Below, one piece after another: positions 36,536 to 44,788 of a stretch of DNA of 64,000 nt. The notes under the pieces were generated by a model. That model saw only the letters and a list, made by a program, of their open reading frames with translations, was not told the origin of the DNA and searched no databases. The stretch's first letter is position 1, and the number at the start of each line of letters is the position of its first letter. This DNA is from Anaerolineaceae bacterium (GTDB lineage Bacteria; Chloroflexota; Anaerolineae; Aggregatilineales; Phototrophicaceae). The stretch is taken from positions 312,333 through 376,332 of the forward strand of contig PABP01000036.1 in NCBI GenBank assembly GCA_002699585.1, in the 5' to 3' direction. The position numbers and the translations under genes are program-made.

Positions 36536-37957
36536 CTAATCGCGCTGGAGGACATCCAGCACAGTGCCATCCTGATCTTTCAATTCGATATGCAGCGGCA
36601 TCTGGCCGATGGCATGGGTCGAGCAGCTCAGGCAGGGGTCGAAGGTACGGATGACCGCTTCCACACGGTTGAGCATCCCCTCTTCGATCTTCTTGCCGTC
36701 GATGAAGTGCTTGGCTGTCTGGAACACGCCGCGATCCATCGCCATGTTGTTATGGCCAGTGGCGATAATCAGATTAGCCCAGGTAATGCCGCCGTATTCA
36801 TCGACCTTGTAGTGATGTAAAAGCGTGCCGCGCGGTGCTTCTGAGACGCCGACACCTTCTGAGGCGTTGACATTGGCCAGCGCTTGTACATGCTCGCTCA
36901 AGATGTCCGGCTCGTTGAGCAGTTCTTCAATGCGCTCGATGCCGTACAGAATTTCAATCAGCCGGGTGTAGTGGAAGTAGAACGATGATTGGCGTTCTTC
37001 CCAAGCCAGCGATTGGTATTCTTTGAGGGCTTCGTCAGCCAGCGGTGTCCCGGCATGGGTTGCCATGTTCAGACGGGCCAGCGGACCCACGCGGTAGATA
37101 CCCTGCGGATAACCCAGCGGCTTATAGAATGGCGACTTCAAGAACGAGTGATCTTCGACTGCTTCGCCAATGTATTCCTGGTAGTGGCGCGGGTCGATGT
37201 CCCTGACGTGGTTGCCATCCGCGTCGACGATGCGCAGAATGCCATCATAATGTTCCAGTGACCCATCGGCATTGATCATGCCCATGTACATGGTCGGGAA
37301 GTTGGCGAAGACTTTGATTTCTTCGCGGTACTGGTCGATCATCGGGATGAACCACTTGAGGGCATCCAGCGTGATCTGCTTCACTTCGGGAATATCGGCC
37401 AGGATGGCGTCACGAGCTTCCGGCGTTAGCGGATCACTGACACCACCGGCGACTACCCAATTGGGGTGGATGCGCTTGCCACTCAGGCGTTCGATCACCT
37501 GTTGGCCGAACTGACGCAGGCGCACGCCATTGCGGGCAAGCTGCGGGTCAGCTTCGTACATACCGAAGATATTGCGCTTGCCGGGGTCGGCATCCATACC
37601 CAGCATGAGGTCCGGCGCGGACAGATAGAAGACACTCAGCGCGTGCGATTGGACCATCTGGGCGATGTTCAAGATTTTGCGCAAGGTGATGGCTGTTTCC
37701 GGGATACGGACGGCCAGCAGTTCATCGCAGGCTTTGGCCGAGGCCACCAGATGGCTGACCGGGCAAATGCCACAGATACGGGCCATCAGGGCGGGCATCT
37801 CGCGGAAGGGGCGACCTTCTGAGAATTTTTCAAAGCCGCGCAATTGCGTCACATGGAAGTGAGCATTGGTGACTTCGCCTGCGTCATTGATTTCAATGGT
37901 GATTTTGCCATGCCCCTCAATGCGCGTGACGGGGTCAATGGTGATGGTGTTGGTCAT
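36536..37957 (-). CDS. hoxH: NAD-linked NiFe hydrogenase large subunit
   Basis: Carries the NiFe active site. The 473-residue protein has both cysteine motifs: RICGICPVSH with C62 and C65, and DPCLSCSTH with C442, C445 and H448. Twenty-five residues follow H448, the extension expected to be removed by the downstream protease. The opening TITIDPVTRIEGHGKI is standard. With hoxEFUY it forms a group 3 (bidirectional, NAD-coupled) soluble hydrogenase. Group 3b or 3c enzymes lack the NuoE/F/U-like subunits, so 3d is favoured. Confidence 0.93.
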   Translation of the reverse strand: MTNTITIDPVTRIEGHGKITIEINDAGEVTNAHFHVTQLRGFEKFSEGRPFREMPALMARICGICPVSHLVASAKACDELLAVRIPETAITLRKILNIAQMVQSHALSVFYLSAPDLMLGMDADPGKRNIFGMYEADPQLARNGVRLRQFGQQVIERLSGKRIHPNWVVAGGVSDPLTPEARDAILADIPEVKQITLDALKWFIPMIDQYREEIKVFANFPTMYMGMINADGSLEHYDGILRIVDADGNHVRDIDPRHYQEYIGEAVEDHSFLKSPFYKPLGYPQGIYRVGPLARLNMATHAGTPLADEALKEYQSLAWEERQSSFYFHYTRLIEILYGIERIEELLNEPDILSEHVQALANVNASEGVGVSEAPRGTLLHHYKVDEYGGITWANLIIATGHNNMAMDRGVFQTAKHFIDGKKIEEGMLNRVEAVIRTFDPCLSCSTHAIGQMPLHIELKDQDGTVLDVLQRD

Positions 37958-37966
37958 GCGTCTCTC

Positions 37967-38494
37967 CTAACCGAAACGGGGCGAAATATTGGGCATTTCG
38001 CCATTGAGCAGGGCGACTAGGGCATCGCGGATGACTGGGCCGGGAGGCGGGCAACCGGGCAGGTAAATGTCGACCGGGACCACCGTATGAACAGGTTGAA
38101 TCTGCGGCAGTAGCTCCGGTACGATCAGGTTGGGCGCATGCTGGTTGACATCGGCATTTTCGATGTAAGCGCGTTCCTCAATGGCGGCAACCGGGTAGCG
38201 GTTGCGCATGGCCGGGACGTTGCCCGTAATGGCACAATCGCCCAGGGACAGCAGCAACTTGGTGTGCTTGCGTATCTTGATGATCTTGGCACGGTCATCG
38301 ACACTGCTGACGCCGCCCTCGACCAGGGTCAGATCGACCATATCGGGGAAAACTTTGTTATCGACCAATGGGCTGTAAACCAGATCGATTCTGTCGGCAA
38401 TGTCTAACAGCACACCGTCGATGTCCAAAAAGGACATGTGGCATCCCGAACAGCCATCGAGCCATACGGTTGCGACTTTGACTTTATTCGGCAT
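37967..38494 (-). CDS. hoxY: NiFe hydrogenase small subunit
   Basis: A 175-residue electron-transfer subunit that holds the proximal 4Fe-4S cluster: C15 and C18 in WLDGCSGCHMSFLD, then SLGDCAITGN and LPGCPPPG. The short length without a second ferredoxin domain and without a Tat signal is typical of HoxY of soluble group 3 enzymes. It overlaps hoxU by 11 bp and precedes hoxH by 9 bp. Confidence 0.92.
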   Translation of the reverse strand: MPNKVKVATVWLDGCSGCHMSFLDIDGVLLDIADRIDLVYSPLVDNKVFPDMVDLTLVEGGVSSVDDRAKIIKIRKHTKLLLSLGDCAITGNVPAMRNRYPVAAIEERAYIENADVNQHAPNLIVPELLPQIQPVHTVVPVDIYLPGCPPPGPVIRDALVALLNGEMPNISPRFG

Positions 38495-39197
38495 TGTCCA
38501 CCTCGCGCATTGTCTTCAGGTATGGAAGGAAGTGATCGTCTTTGGTCATCTCGCCCACCGCACGCGACTTCTTGAAGAGTGCGCCCGTCGGGCAGACCTG
38601 AATGCATTTACCGCATTCGGTACACGTTTCTGAGAGTGCCCAGGGCGTATTCAGATCGGTGACGACCTTGGCATTGATGCCGCGCCCGGAGACATCCCAG
38701 GTATGCGCACCTTCAATTTCACCACAGACGCGCACGCAGCGGGTACACAGCACGCAGCGGTTGTGGTCGATGGCATAGCGATAATGCGAAACGTCGATTT
38801 CCTTCTTGGGGAACATATAGTTCAGGCGAGTATGATCAACGCCCAACTTTTCCGCGAGCCATTGCAGTTCACAGTGACCATTGGCCACACACACCGAGCA
38901 AACATGGTTGCCCTCAACGAAGAGCATTTCAAGGATCATACGGCGGTATTTTTGCAGGCGCTCGCTGTTGGTCGTGACTTCCATGCCTTCTTCGACCTTG
39001 GTGACGCAGGCCGGCAGCAGCTTATTCGAGCCTTTGACCTCGACCATGCACAGGCGACAAGCCCCAACGGGCTTGAGACCTTCGATGTTACATAGCGTCG
39101 GCAGGAAGACGTTATTTTCACGGGCGATATCGAGGACGGTTTCGTCTTCACGACCACTGACGTCCTGGCCATCGATTTTGAATGTTTTGACTGGCAT
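38484..39197 (-). CDS. hoxU: Hydrogenase diaphorase subunit HoxU
   Basis: A 237-residue iron-sulfur subunit related to the N-terminus of NuoG. An N-terminal 2Fe-2S ferredoxin (CNIEGLKPVGACRLC region, about 37-50), a His-Cys cluster region (GNHVCSVCVANGHCEL, about 97-112) and two 4Fe-4S groups (CVLCTRCVRVC and CTECGKCIQVC) are visible. It links the flavin subunit to the hydrogenase dimer. It lies between hoxF (14-bp gap) and hoxY (overlap). Confidence 0.92.
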   Translation of the reverse strand: MPVKTFKIDGQDVSGREDETVLDIARENNVFLPTLCNIEGLKPVGACRLCMVEVKGSNKLLPACVTKVEEGMEVTTNSERLQKYRRMILEMLFVEGNHVCSVCVANGHCELQWLAEKLGVDHTRLNYMFPKKEIDVSHYRYAIDHNRCVLCTRCVRVCGEIEGAHTWDVSGRGINAKVVTDLNTPWALSETCTECGKCIQVCPTGALFKKSRAVGEMTKDDHFLPYLKTMREVDNAE

Positions 39198-39211
39198 AAC
39201 GGTTACTCTCC

Positions 39212-40825
39212 TCAGGCCGGTTCGTGCGCGGGCGTGATGCGCTCTAAGTATTCCTCACGGAAGTAGCGCAGTGTGCTCATGACCGGGTTGGGCGCGGATT
39301 GTCCGAGGCCGCACAAGCTGGTCTGGCTGACCATCTCGCACAGCTCTTCCAACAGCGTCAGATCGGCTTCGGTGGCTTCTTTATTGACGAAGCGCGTCAA
39401 CAGCTCGTACATCTGCGCTGTTCCAACGCGGCAGGGAATACACTTACCGCAGGACTCGTCCATGCAAAATTCCATGAAGTAGCGGGCCACGCTAACCATC
39501 GACGAGGTATCGTCCATGACCACCATACCGCCCGACCCCATGATCGACCCCAGGGCACGCAGCGATTCGTAATCGACCGGGGTATCCAGATGTTCTTCTG
39601 GAATACAGCCACCAGACGGACCACCGGTCTGGACCGCTTTGAACGCGTGGCCATCCGGGATGCCGCCACCAATCTCTTCGATAATTTCTCGCAGGGAAAT
39701 GCCCATTGGCACTTCGATCAGGCCGACACGGTTGACCTTGCCTGATAGAGCGAAGACTTTGGTCCCGGCGCTTTTTTCCGTACCCATGCTGGAGAACCAC
39801 TCGCTGCCGTTCAGGATGATGGGCGCGATGTTGGCGAAAGTTTCTACGTTGTTGATGAGGGTTGAGTGGCCCCAAAGGCCGCTCATGGCCGGGTACGGCG
39901 GACGTGGGCGCGGGTTACCGCGCTGGCCTTCAATCGAGGCGATCAGGGCCGTTTCTTCACCACAGACAAACGCACCGGCACCTAAACGCAACTGGACGCT
40001 GAAGCTGAAGGGCGAATCAAAAATATTCTTGCCCAGACAGCCCATCTTTTCCGCTTGGCGGATGGCTTTCTTAAGGCGTTGGATACCCAGGCCGTATTCT
40101 GCCCGGATGTAGATATAGCCTTCACTGGCACCAACGGCGTAAGCCGCAATCGCCATGCCCTCTAAAATGCGATGTGGGTCGCTTTCCATGATGCTGCGAT
40201 CCATAAAGGCACCGGGGTCGCCTTCATCGCCGTTGCAGACGATATACTTGAGGCCCTCATCCATTTTGGCGACGGTGGCCCATTTAAGGCCCGTTGGGTA
40301 GCCCGCACCACCGCGACCACGTAGGCCGCTCTGGGTGATTTCGCGGACGACATCCGTTGGGTACATTTCTTCAGTCGTGACTTTATAGAGTGCTCTGTAA
40401 GCACCATGCGCCATTGCCGATTCGATGTCTTCCGGGTCGAGCTTGCCAGCATTAGCCAGCACCACCCGCTGCTGTTGTTGGAAAAAAGCATTGTCTTGTT
40501 TGAGTTCAATGCGTTCGACGGGGCCCTGGCCTAAATGATCTACGATTTCGGCACTATCTTGCGGTTTTACTTTTTGATATAGAGCATCTTCTGGTTGAAT
40601 GGAGAGGATCGGACCGGAGCCACATAAGCCCAGGCAACCCACACCATTCACCCGACACTTGTGTTTGAGGTCGCGTGCTTTTACTTCGGCTTCTAAGCTT
40701 TCTTTGACGGCAGCACTGCCTGAGGCAACACACCCGGATGAGGTACAGACGTTAATGTGATATTCGACGGCAGCATCAGCTTCACGACGTTTCTGTCCGA
40801 TTTGCTCGAATTCTTCACGATCCAT
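39212..40825 (-). CDS. hoxF: Hydrogenase diaphorase flavin subunit HoxF
   Basis: NAD(H)-binding FMN subunit related to NuoF with an extra N-terminal thioredoxin-like 2Fe-2S domain (CTSSGCVASG and CLGLCGSGP). GRGGAGYPTGLKW, the NADH/FMN region AEYGLGIQRLKKAI and the 4Fe-4S ligands in ESCGKCIPCR plus TSLCGLG are present. Start ATG 40825 gives MDREEFEQIG and an 11-bp overlap with hoxE; the frame also runs upstream to ATG 40855, inside hoxE. About 537 residues. It is the entry point of electrons from NADH, or the exit during H2 oxidation. Confidence 0.9.
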   Translation of the reverse strand: MDREEFEQIGQKRREADAAVEYHINVCTSSGCVASGSAAVKESLEAEVKARDLKHKCRVNGVGCLGLCGSGPILSIQPEDALYQKVKPQDSAEIVDHLGQGPVERIELKQDNAFFQQQQRVVLANAGKLDPEDIESAMAHGAYRALYKVTTEEMYPTDVVREITQSGLRGRGGAGYPTGLKWATVAKMDEGLKYIVCNGDEGDPGAFMDRSIMESDPHRILEGMAIAAYAVGASEGYIYIRAEYGLGIQRLKKAIRQAEKMGCLGKNIFDSPFSFSVQLRLGAGAFVCGEETALIASIEGQRGNPRPRPPYPAMSGLWGHSTLINNVETFANIAPIILNGSEWFSSMGTEKSAGTKVFALSGKVNRVGLIEVPMGISLREIIEEIGGGIPDGHAFKAVQTGGPSGGCIPEEHLDTPVDYESLRALGSIMGSGGMVVMDDTSSMVSVARYFMEFCMDESCGKCIPCRVGTAQMYELLTRFVNKEATEADLTLLEELCEMVSQTSLCGLGQSAPNPVMSTLRYFREEYLERITPAHEPA

Positions 40826-41318
40826 CGCTGACTCTTTCCCCGACGATTTTGACAATGTTTTCCGGTGTCAGCCCACTGACGATCTCTCCATCGACCACAG
40901 CGACGGGTGCGAGGCCACAGGCCCCCACACAGTGCGCACTCAATAAAGCAAACTCGCCATCGGGCGTAATCTCACCTTCTTCGATGTCATGGGCTTCGCT
41001 GAGTGCCTTCACCATCTGGTCGCTGCCTTTGATGTAACAGGCTGTTCCCAGGCAAACGACGCAATTATGTTTGGCCGGTGGTTTAAGGCTAAAAAAGTGG
41101 TAGAACGTTGCGACACCATAGGCTTTGCTCATGGGGACATTCAGACGACGGGCGACGAAACTTAGCGATTCATCATCCAAAAAACCAAACGACTCCTGTA
41201 CTGCGTGCAAAGTCTCGATCAAAGCCTGGGGCTTATAACCGTAACGCCGCATGGTTGCATTGACGATACGCCACCGCTTGTCATCAGACGGAGGCGCGAC
41301 TTCGATTGGCCTCACCAT
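40815..41318 (-). CDS. hoxE: Hydrogenase diaphorase subunit HoxE
   Basis: A 167-residue NuoE-like 2Fe-2S subunit. Cluster ligands are CLGTACYIKGS and CVGACGLAPV, with YGVATFYHFFSL ahead of them. It is the first gene of the operon, with SD GGAG six bases from ATG 41318. HoxE subunits occur in the five-subunit bidirectional hydrogenases of cyanobacteria and others. Two CRP/FNR-like palindromes lie 36-102 bp upstream. Confidence 0.92.
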   Translation of the reverse strand: MVRPIEVAPPSDDKRWRIVNATMRRYGYKPQALIETLHAVQESFGFLDDESLSFVARRLNVPMSKAYGVATFYHFFSLKPPAKHNCVVCLGTACYIKGSDQMVKALSEAHDIEEGEITPDGEFALLSAHCVGACGLAPVAVVDGEIVSGLTPENIVKIVGERVSDGS

Positions 41319-41353
41319 AGGTCACTCCAGGGGTTTCTAATAGCACAGTGTTA

Positions 41354-41420
41354 TTGTGATGGAATTCACAAATAATGACTGCTACTCAATGTCCATAGTT
41401 TCTTGTGACATCCTTCACGA
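41354..41420. promoter_or_regulatory. Two CRP/FNR-like palindromes in the hoxE-tdh gap
   Basis: TTGTGA-N6-TCACAA at 41354-41371 is a perfect inverted repeat with CRP-type geometry (TGTGA-N6-TCACA). A second, TTGTGA-N6-TCACGA, lies at 41403-41420 with one mismatch, 49 bp away centre to centre. Both are in the 289-bp gap between hoxE (minus) and tdh (plus) but much nearer hoxE. A CRP/FNR family protein controlling the hydrogenase is inferred; no such regulator gene is in the window. Confidence 0.6.
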
Positions 41421-41607
41421 ATATCTATATAGACATCTGTGGATTTGTGTGATGGGTCTGTTTAGCTATTGGCACGAGCTTATACGAAGACAGATTTAGT
41501 ACAAATTACCAAAGGCTATTGGCGTGGCCTGGTATACCCGGTAGGATGCAAACGATGTACGATGCATAATAAAATTATCGACGCTTTTAGGAGCAACGAA
41601 ACTTCTT

Positions 41608-42660
41608 ATGTTTGCCAGAAGCCAACGCCCCATCCGTGAGAAAATTATCCTGATTACCGGTGCCAATGGTGAAGTCGGCCATGGGCTGATTCGTCAGCTA
41701 TACGAGATGCAAGACACCTCAGAAGTCGTGGTGCTGGATTTATCCGGCCTGGACGATGCCCTGACGCCAATGGTCAACCGCGTCATCACCGGTGATATTT
41801 TGGATAACGAGTTAATCAACCTGCTGCTGAACGAGTACGAAATCGACATGATCGTGCATCTGGCAGCGCTGCTATCGACCCATAGCGAATTCAACCCGGA
41901 GTCGGCCCATCGGGTGAATGTGCAAGGGACGATCAATTTGCTGAAATTGGCGATTGAGCAGGGACGGTCGCGCGGGCATCCCGTGCGCTTTTTGTATCCC
42001 AGTTCGATTGCAGTCTATGGCCTGCCGGATGTCCAAACCAAAGCCCAGCAAGGGGCCATCGACGAGAACAGCTACCTGTACCCGATCACCATGTATGGCT
42101 GCAACAAGCTCTACTGTGAACATCTGGGCCGCTATTATGCCGAGTTCTACCAGCAACTCTCAGCAGCCAAGTCGATTGGGTTGGACTTCCGTTGTGTACG
42201 CTTCCCTGGCCTCATCAGCGCCCATACCATGCCGACCGGCGGCACCAGCGACTTCGCCCCGGAGATGATCCACGCGGCGGCGCAGGGGAAGCCCTATGAA
42301 TCTTTCGTCGCGGAAGATGTGCGCATTCCGTTTATGGTTATGCCGGATGCCATCAAGGCCCTGATTAGCTTGTCGGAAGCCCCGCGCGAGCAGCTCAAGC
42401 ATTATGTGTATAACGTCAGCAGCTTTAGCCTATCGGCAAGCGAAGTCGCCGACCGAGTGAAGGCCAACTTCCCGGATGCCGAAATTAGCTTTGAGCCGCA
42501 TGCAGCTCGCCAGAATATCGTCAATTCCTGGCCCGCCGATGTCGATGACTCGGCAGCACGCCAGGAATGGGACTGGTCACCAGATTATGATGTCGACCGC
42601 GCCTTTAACGAGTACCTGATCCCAACCATTCGGCAGTATTACGAGACGAGTAAATCGTAA
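41608..42660 (+). CDS. tdh: L-threonine 3-dehydrogenase, SDR (epimerase-like) type
   Basis: Oxidises L-threonine to 2-amino-3-oxobutyrate with NAD+ (EC 1.1.1.103). The 350-residue protein is an extended SDR: ITGANGEVGHGL near 16-27, catalytic YxxxK as YGCNKLYCE near 169, YPSSIAVYG near 131. The C-terminal stretch NSWPADVDDSAARQEWDWSPDYDVDRAF is the feature that separates these threonine dehydrogenases from UDP-glucose epimerases. The next gene is kbl, the partner enzyme, which supports the call. Confidence 0.9.
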   Translation: MFARSQRPIREKIILITGANGEVGHGLIRQLYEMQDTSEVVVLDLSGLDDALTPMVNRVITGDILDNELINLLLNEYEIDMIVHLAALLSTHSEFNPESAHRVNVQGTINLLKLAIEQGRSRGHPVRFLYPSSIAVYGLPDVQTKAQQGAIDENSYLYPITMYGCNKLYCEHLGRYYAEFYQQLSAAKSIGLDFRCVRFPGLISAHTMPTGGTSDFAPEMIHAAAQGKPYESFVAEDVRIPFMVMPDAIKALISLSEAPREQLKHYVYNVSSFSLSASEVADRVKANFPDAEISFEPHAARQNIVNSWPADVDDSAARQEWDWSPDYDVDRAFNEYLIPTIRQYYETSKS

Positions 42661-42670
42661 ATAACAGAGC

Positions 42671-42690
42671 GGGCGCAGCATGCTGCGCCC
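42671..42690. repeat. Perfect 20-bp palindrome between tdh and kbl
   Basis: GGGCGCAGCATGCTGCGCCC followed by CTAC. It can form a stable hairpin in the tdh-kbl transcript without a T tract, so it is probably an intercistronic stem or dispersed repeat rather than a terminator. Confidence 0.65.
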
Positions 42691-42739
42691 CTACGGTGTC
42701 TGAATAGAAATGTTCTCACAAAAGGGAGCCAGCAACCTG

Positions 42740-43918
42740 ATGACTGACAATACCCAATATCTGGAAAACCAAATTGACGAGCTGAAAGAACAGGGCTTGT
42801 TCAATAATATCCGCGTGATTGACAGCCCAATGGATGCCCATGTGGTCATCGACGGGCGCAAGCTGATTAATCTGTGTGCCAATAATTACCTGGGGCTGGC
42901 CAACCATCCCCGTTTGAAGGAAGCCGCCAAGAAAGCCATCGACGAATATGGCATTGGACCTGGTGCGGTGCGCACTATCGCCGGGACCCTATCCCTGCAT
43001 GAAAAGCTGGAAGAACGGCTGGCACAGTTCAAAGGTGCTGAATCCGTCGTCACGCTGCAAAGTGGCTTTACGGCCAACCTGGCAACCGTCCCGGCAGTGG
43101 TCGGGCGCGGCGATGTCATCTTCTCTGATGAACTCAACCATGCCAGCATCATCGACGCCTGCCGCCTGAGCCGTGCGCAGGTCGTGCGTTACAATCACAA
43201 TGACCCGGCGGACCTGCGGCGAGCCATCGCGGAAACCACCGAATACAATCGGCGGCTGATCGTGACCGATGGCGTGTTCAGCATGGATGGCGACATCGCG
43301 CCGCTGCCCGCTTTGGTTGAAATCGCCCAGGAGCACGGCATCCTGCTGATGGTCGATGATGCACATGGCGAGGGCGTCCTCGGTCGTGGCGGGCGCGGCA
43401 TCGTTGATCATTTTGATTTGCATGGGCAGGTCGATATTGAAATCGGCACGATGAGCAAAGCCTTCGGTGTGGTCGGTGGCATTGTGGCTGGCAAACAGCC
43501 CATCATCGACTGGATCAAGCAGCGCGGGCGGCCCTTCCTGTTCAGCAGCGCGATGACTGTACCCGATGTCGCTGCCTGCCTGGAAGCCGTCGATATGCTG
43601 GAAAACAGCGATGAGCTGGTGCAAAAGCTGTGGTCGAATGGCAAGTTCTTCCAGACCGAACTGCAAAAACTGGGATTCGATACGGGAGACTCTGCGACGC
43701 CGATTGTGCCCGTCATGCTAGGGGAAGCAGAAGTAGCGCAGGCGTTCAGCAAAGAACTATTTAAGGAGGGTGTCTTTGCGATGGCGATTGGCTTCCCGAC
43801 AGTGCCAAAAGGCAAAGCTCGTATCCGCGTCATGAACTCTGCTGTGCACTCAACCAATGACCTGGAAGAAGCGCTCAGCATCTTCGAGACAGTCGGGAAG
43901 CGACTAAATTTGATCTAA
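42740..43918 (+). CDS. kbl: Glycine C-acetyltransferase (2-amino-3-ketobutyrate CoA ligase)
   Basis: Splits 2-amino-3-oxobutyrate with CoA into glycine and acetyl-CoA (EC 2.3.1.29), the step after Tdh. It is a PLP enzyme of the alpha-oxoamine synthase family: NLCANNYLGLANHP near 45, GPGAVRTIAGTLSLHEKLE near 75, DDAHGEGVLG, and the PLP lysine in GTMSKAFGVVGG near 240. ATG 42740 (392 residues) follows GGGAG at a slightly long spacing; ATG 42710 is an alternative start in the same frame. 8-amino-7-oxononanoate synthase is a close relative, but tdh next door decides. Confidence 0.9.
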   Translation: MTDNTQYLENQIDELKEQGLFNNIRVIDSPMDAHVVIDGRKLINLCANNYLGLANHPRLKEAAKKAIDEYGIGPGAVRTIAGTLSLHEKLEERLAQFKGAESVVTLQSGFTANLATVPAVVGRGDVIFSDELNHASIIDACRLSRAQVVRYNHNDPADLRRAIAETTEYNRRLIVTDGVFSMDGDIAPLPALVEIAQEHGILLMVDDAHGEGVLGRGGRGIVDHFDLHGQVDIEIGTMSKAFGVVGGIVAGKQPIIDWIKQRGRPFLFSSAMTVPDVAACLEAVDMLENSDELVQKLWSNGKFFQTELQKLGFDTGDSATPIVPVMLGEAEVAQAFSKELFKEGVFAMAIGFPTVPKGKARIRVMNSAVHSTNDLEEALSIFETVGKRLNLI

Positions 43919-43925
43919 ACACTAA

Positions 43926-43945
43926 AAACAGGCAAAATCCTGTTT
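43926..43945 (+). terminator. Short hairpin after kbl
   Basis: AAACAGG (43926-43932) and CCTGTTT (43939-43945) with a six-base loop, a few bases after the kbl stop. The stem is short and the T tract is part of it, so it is a weak terminator at best. A second inverted repeat, GCGAGGTGC/GCACCTCGC, lies at 43994-44031. Confidence 0.5.
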
Positions 43946-44084
43946 CATGTTAATAGCATACTCATGGCAATTAACGTATTGCCATCAAAACTTGCGAGGT
44001 GCGTCTGTTAGAATCATATACAGCACCTCGCTTGTTGTATTGACATCACCACGTCAACTTTGGCACTCACTAAGGACACACATC

Positions 44085-44531
44085 ATGTCGGCACGTTCGT
44101 GGATCATTTTAGGCGTACTTTCCATCGTAGGGGCGTTCACAATCATGGTCGGCAGCATTGTCTTCGCGGAAAATGAACAAGTCAGAGCGTTTTATGCGGG
44201 GACTTTCTGCAAAAGTGACGAGTCGATGTATGTGACGTGGGACGCTTGGTCCCTGCGGAACGGTGAAAGTGGCGAGGGACTTACTTATTTTTGTATGAGC
44301 GAAGACAATGAAGCACGCAACGTCACCTTATGGATGTTTTCCTTCTTAACAATTATCTTTTTAGGCTCAATCCTTGCTGGTTTTTTCTTCATTATCAAAG
44401 GCATCAGCCTGCGAAGAGACGCCGATGCTACGGTTTGGGAAAGGCGTTTTGTCCAGGGCATCAGTTCAGAAACTGTCACAGATGAATGGGAAATCCCCAC
44501 CGAGACCTTGCCTTCTAAAAACGATAAATAG
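44085..44531 (+). CDS. Small two-span membrane protein, unknown function
   Basis: Not recognised. From ATG 44085, preceded by AAGGA at 8-base spacing, it encodes 148 residues: an N-terminal membrane segment (about 5-28, WIILGVLSIVGAFTIMVGSIVF), an outer loop with two cysteines (GTFCKSDE and TYFCMSED) that could form a disulfide, a second membrane segment (about 82-105, with FLTIIFLGSILAGFFFI) and an acidic cytoplasmic tail. The frame is open farther upstream but without a start signal. No operon partner. Confidence 0.7.
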   Translation: MSARSWIILGVLSIVGAFTIMVGSIVFAENEQVRAFYAGTFCKSDESMYVTWDAWSLRNGESGEGLTYFCMSEDNEARNVTLWMFSFLTIIFLGSILAGFFFIIKGISLRRDADATVWERRFVQGISSETVTDEWEIPTETLPSKNDK

Positions 44532-44692
44532 GCCCAAGAACAAGACCATTTGCGTTTAGGATGGTGATAGAGAGTCGTAGAGAGACCCCATTTAGGTTGG
44601 CTATTTTGTCAGTCGTGCTTTGGTACTCCTTAACAGATAACATCTGAAAATCTGCCGCTTGGCACCCAATTGTTTAGATTTACAACAACTTC

Positions 44693-44740
44693 TTGACAGA
44701 CCATTTTGTATACGCTATTCTTTTTTGAAACCGGTTTCAA
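44693..44740 (+). promoter_or_regulatory. Sigma-70 promoter with LacI-type operator
   Basis: TTGACA (44693-44698), 17-bp spacer, TATTCT (44716-44721), then the perfect 16-bp palindrome TTGAAACCGGTTTCAA (44725-44740) over the expected start of transcription. It lies ahead of the LacI gene, so autorepression is expected. A near copy of the operator lies at 45874-45891. Confidence 0.85.
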
Positions 44741-44788
44741 TCATGGTCGGTTGCGTTCAGTACTAATTTGTTCTTTGTGAACTATTTG

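Noticed and set aside
36536-41318. Possible respiratory complex I fragment (nuoE, nuoF, nuoG-like)
   Set aside because: The NuoE/F/G-like proteins are followed by HoxY and by a large subunit with both NiFe cysteine motifs and a cleavable tail, plus a maturation protease, which defines a Hox hydrogenase.
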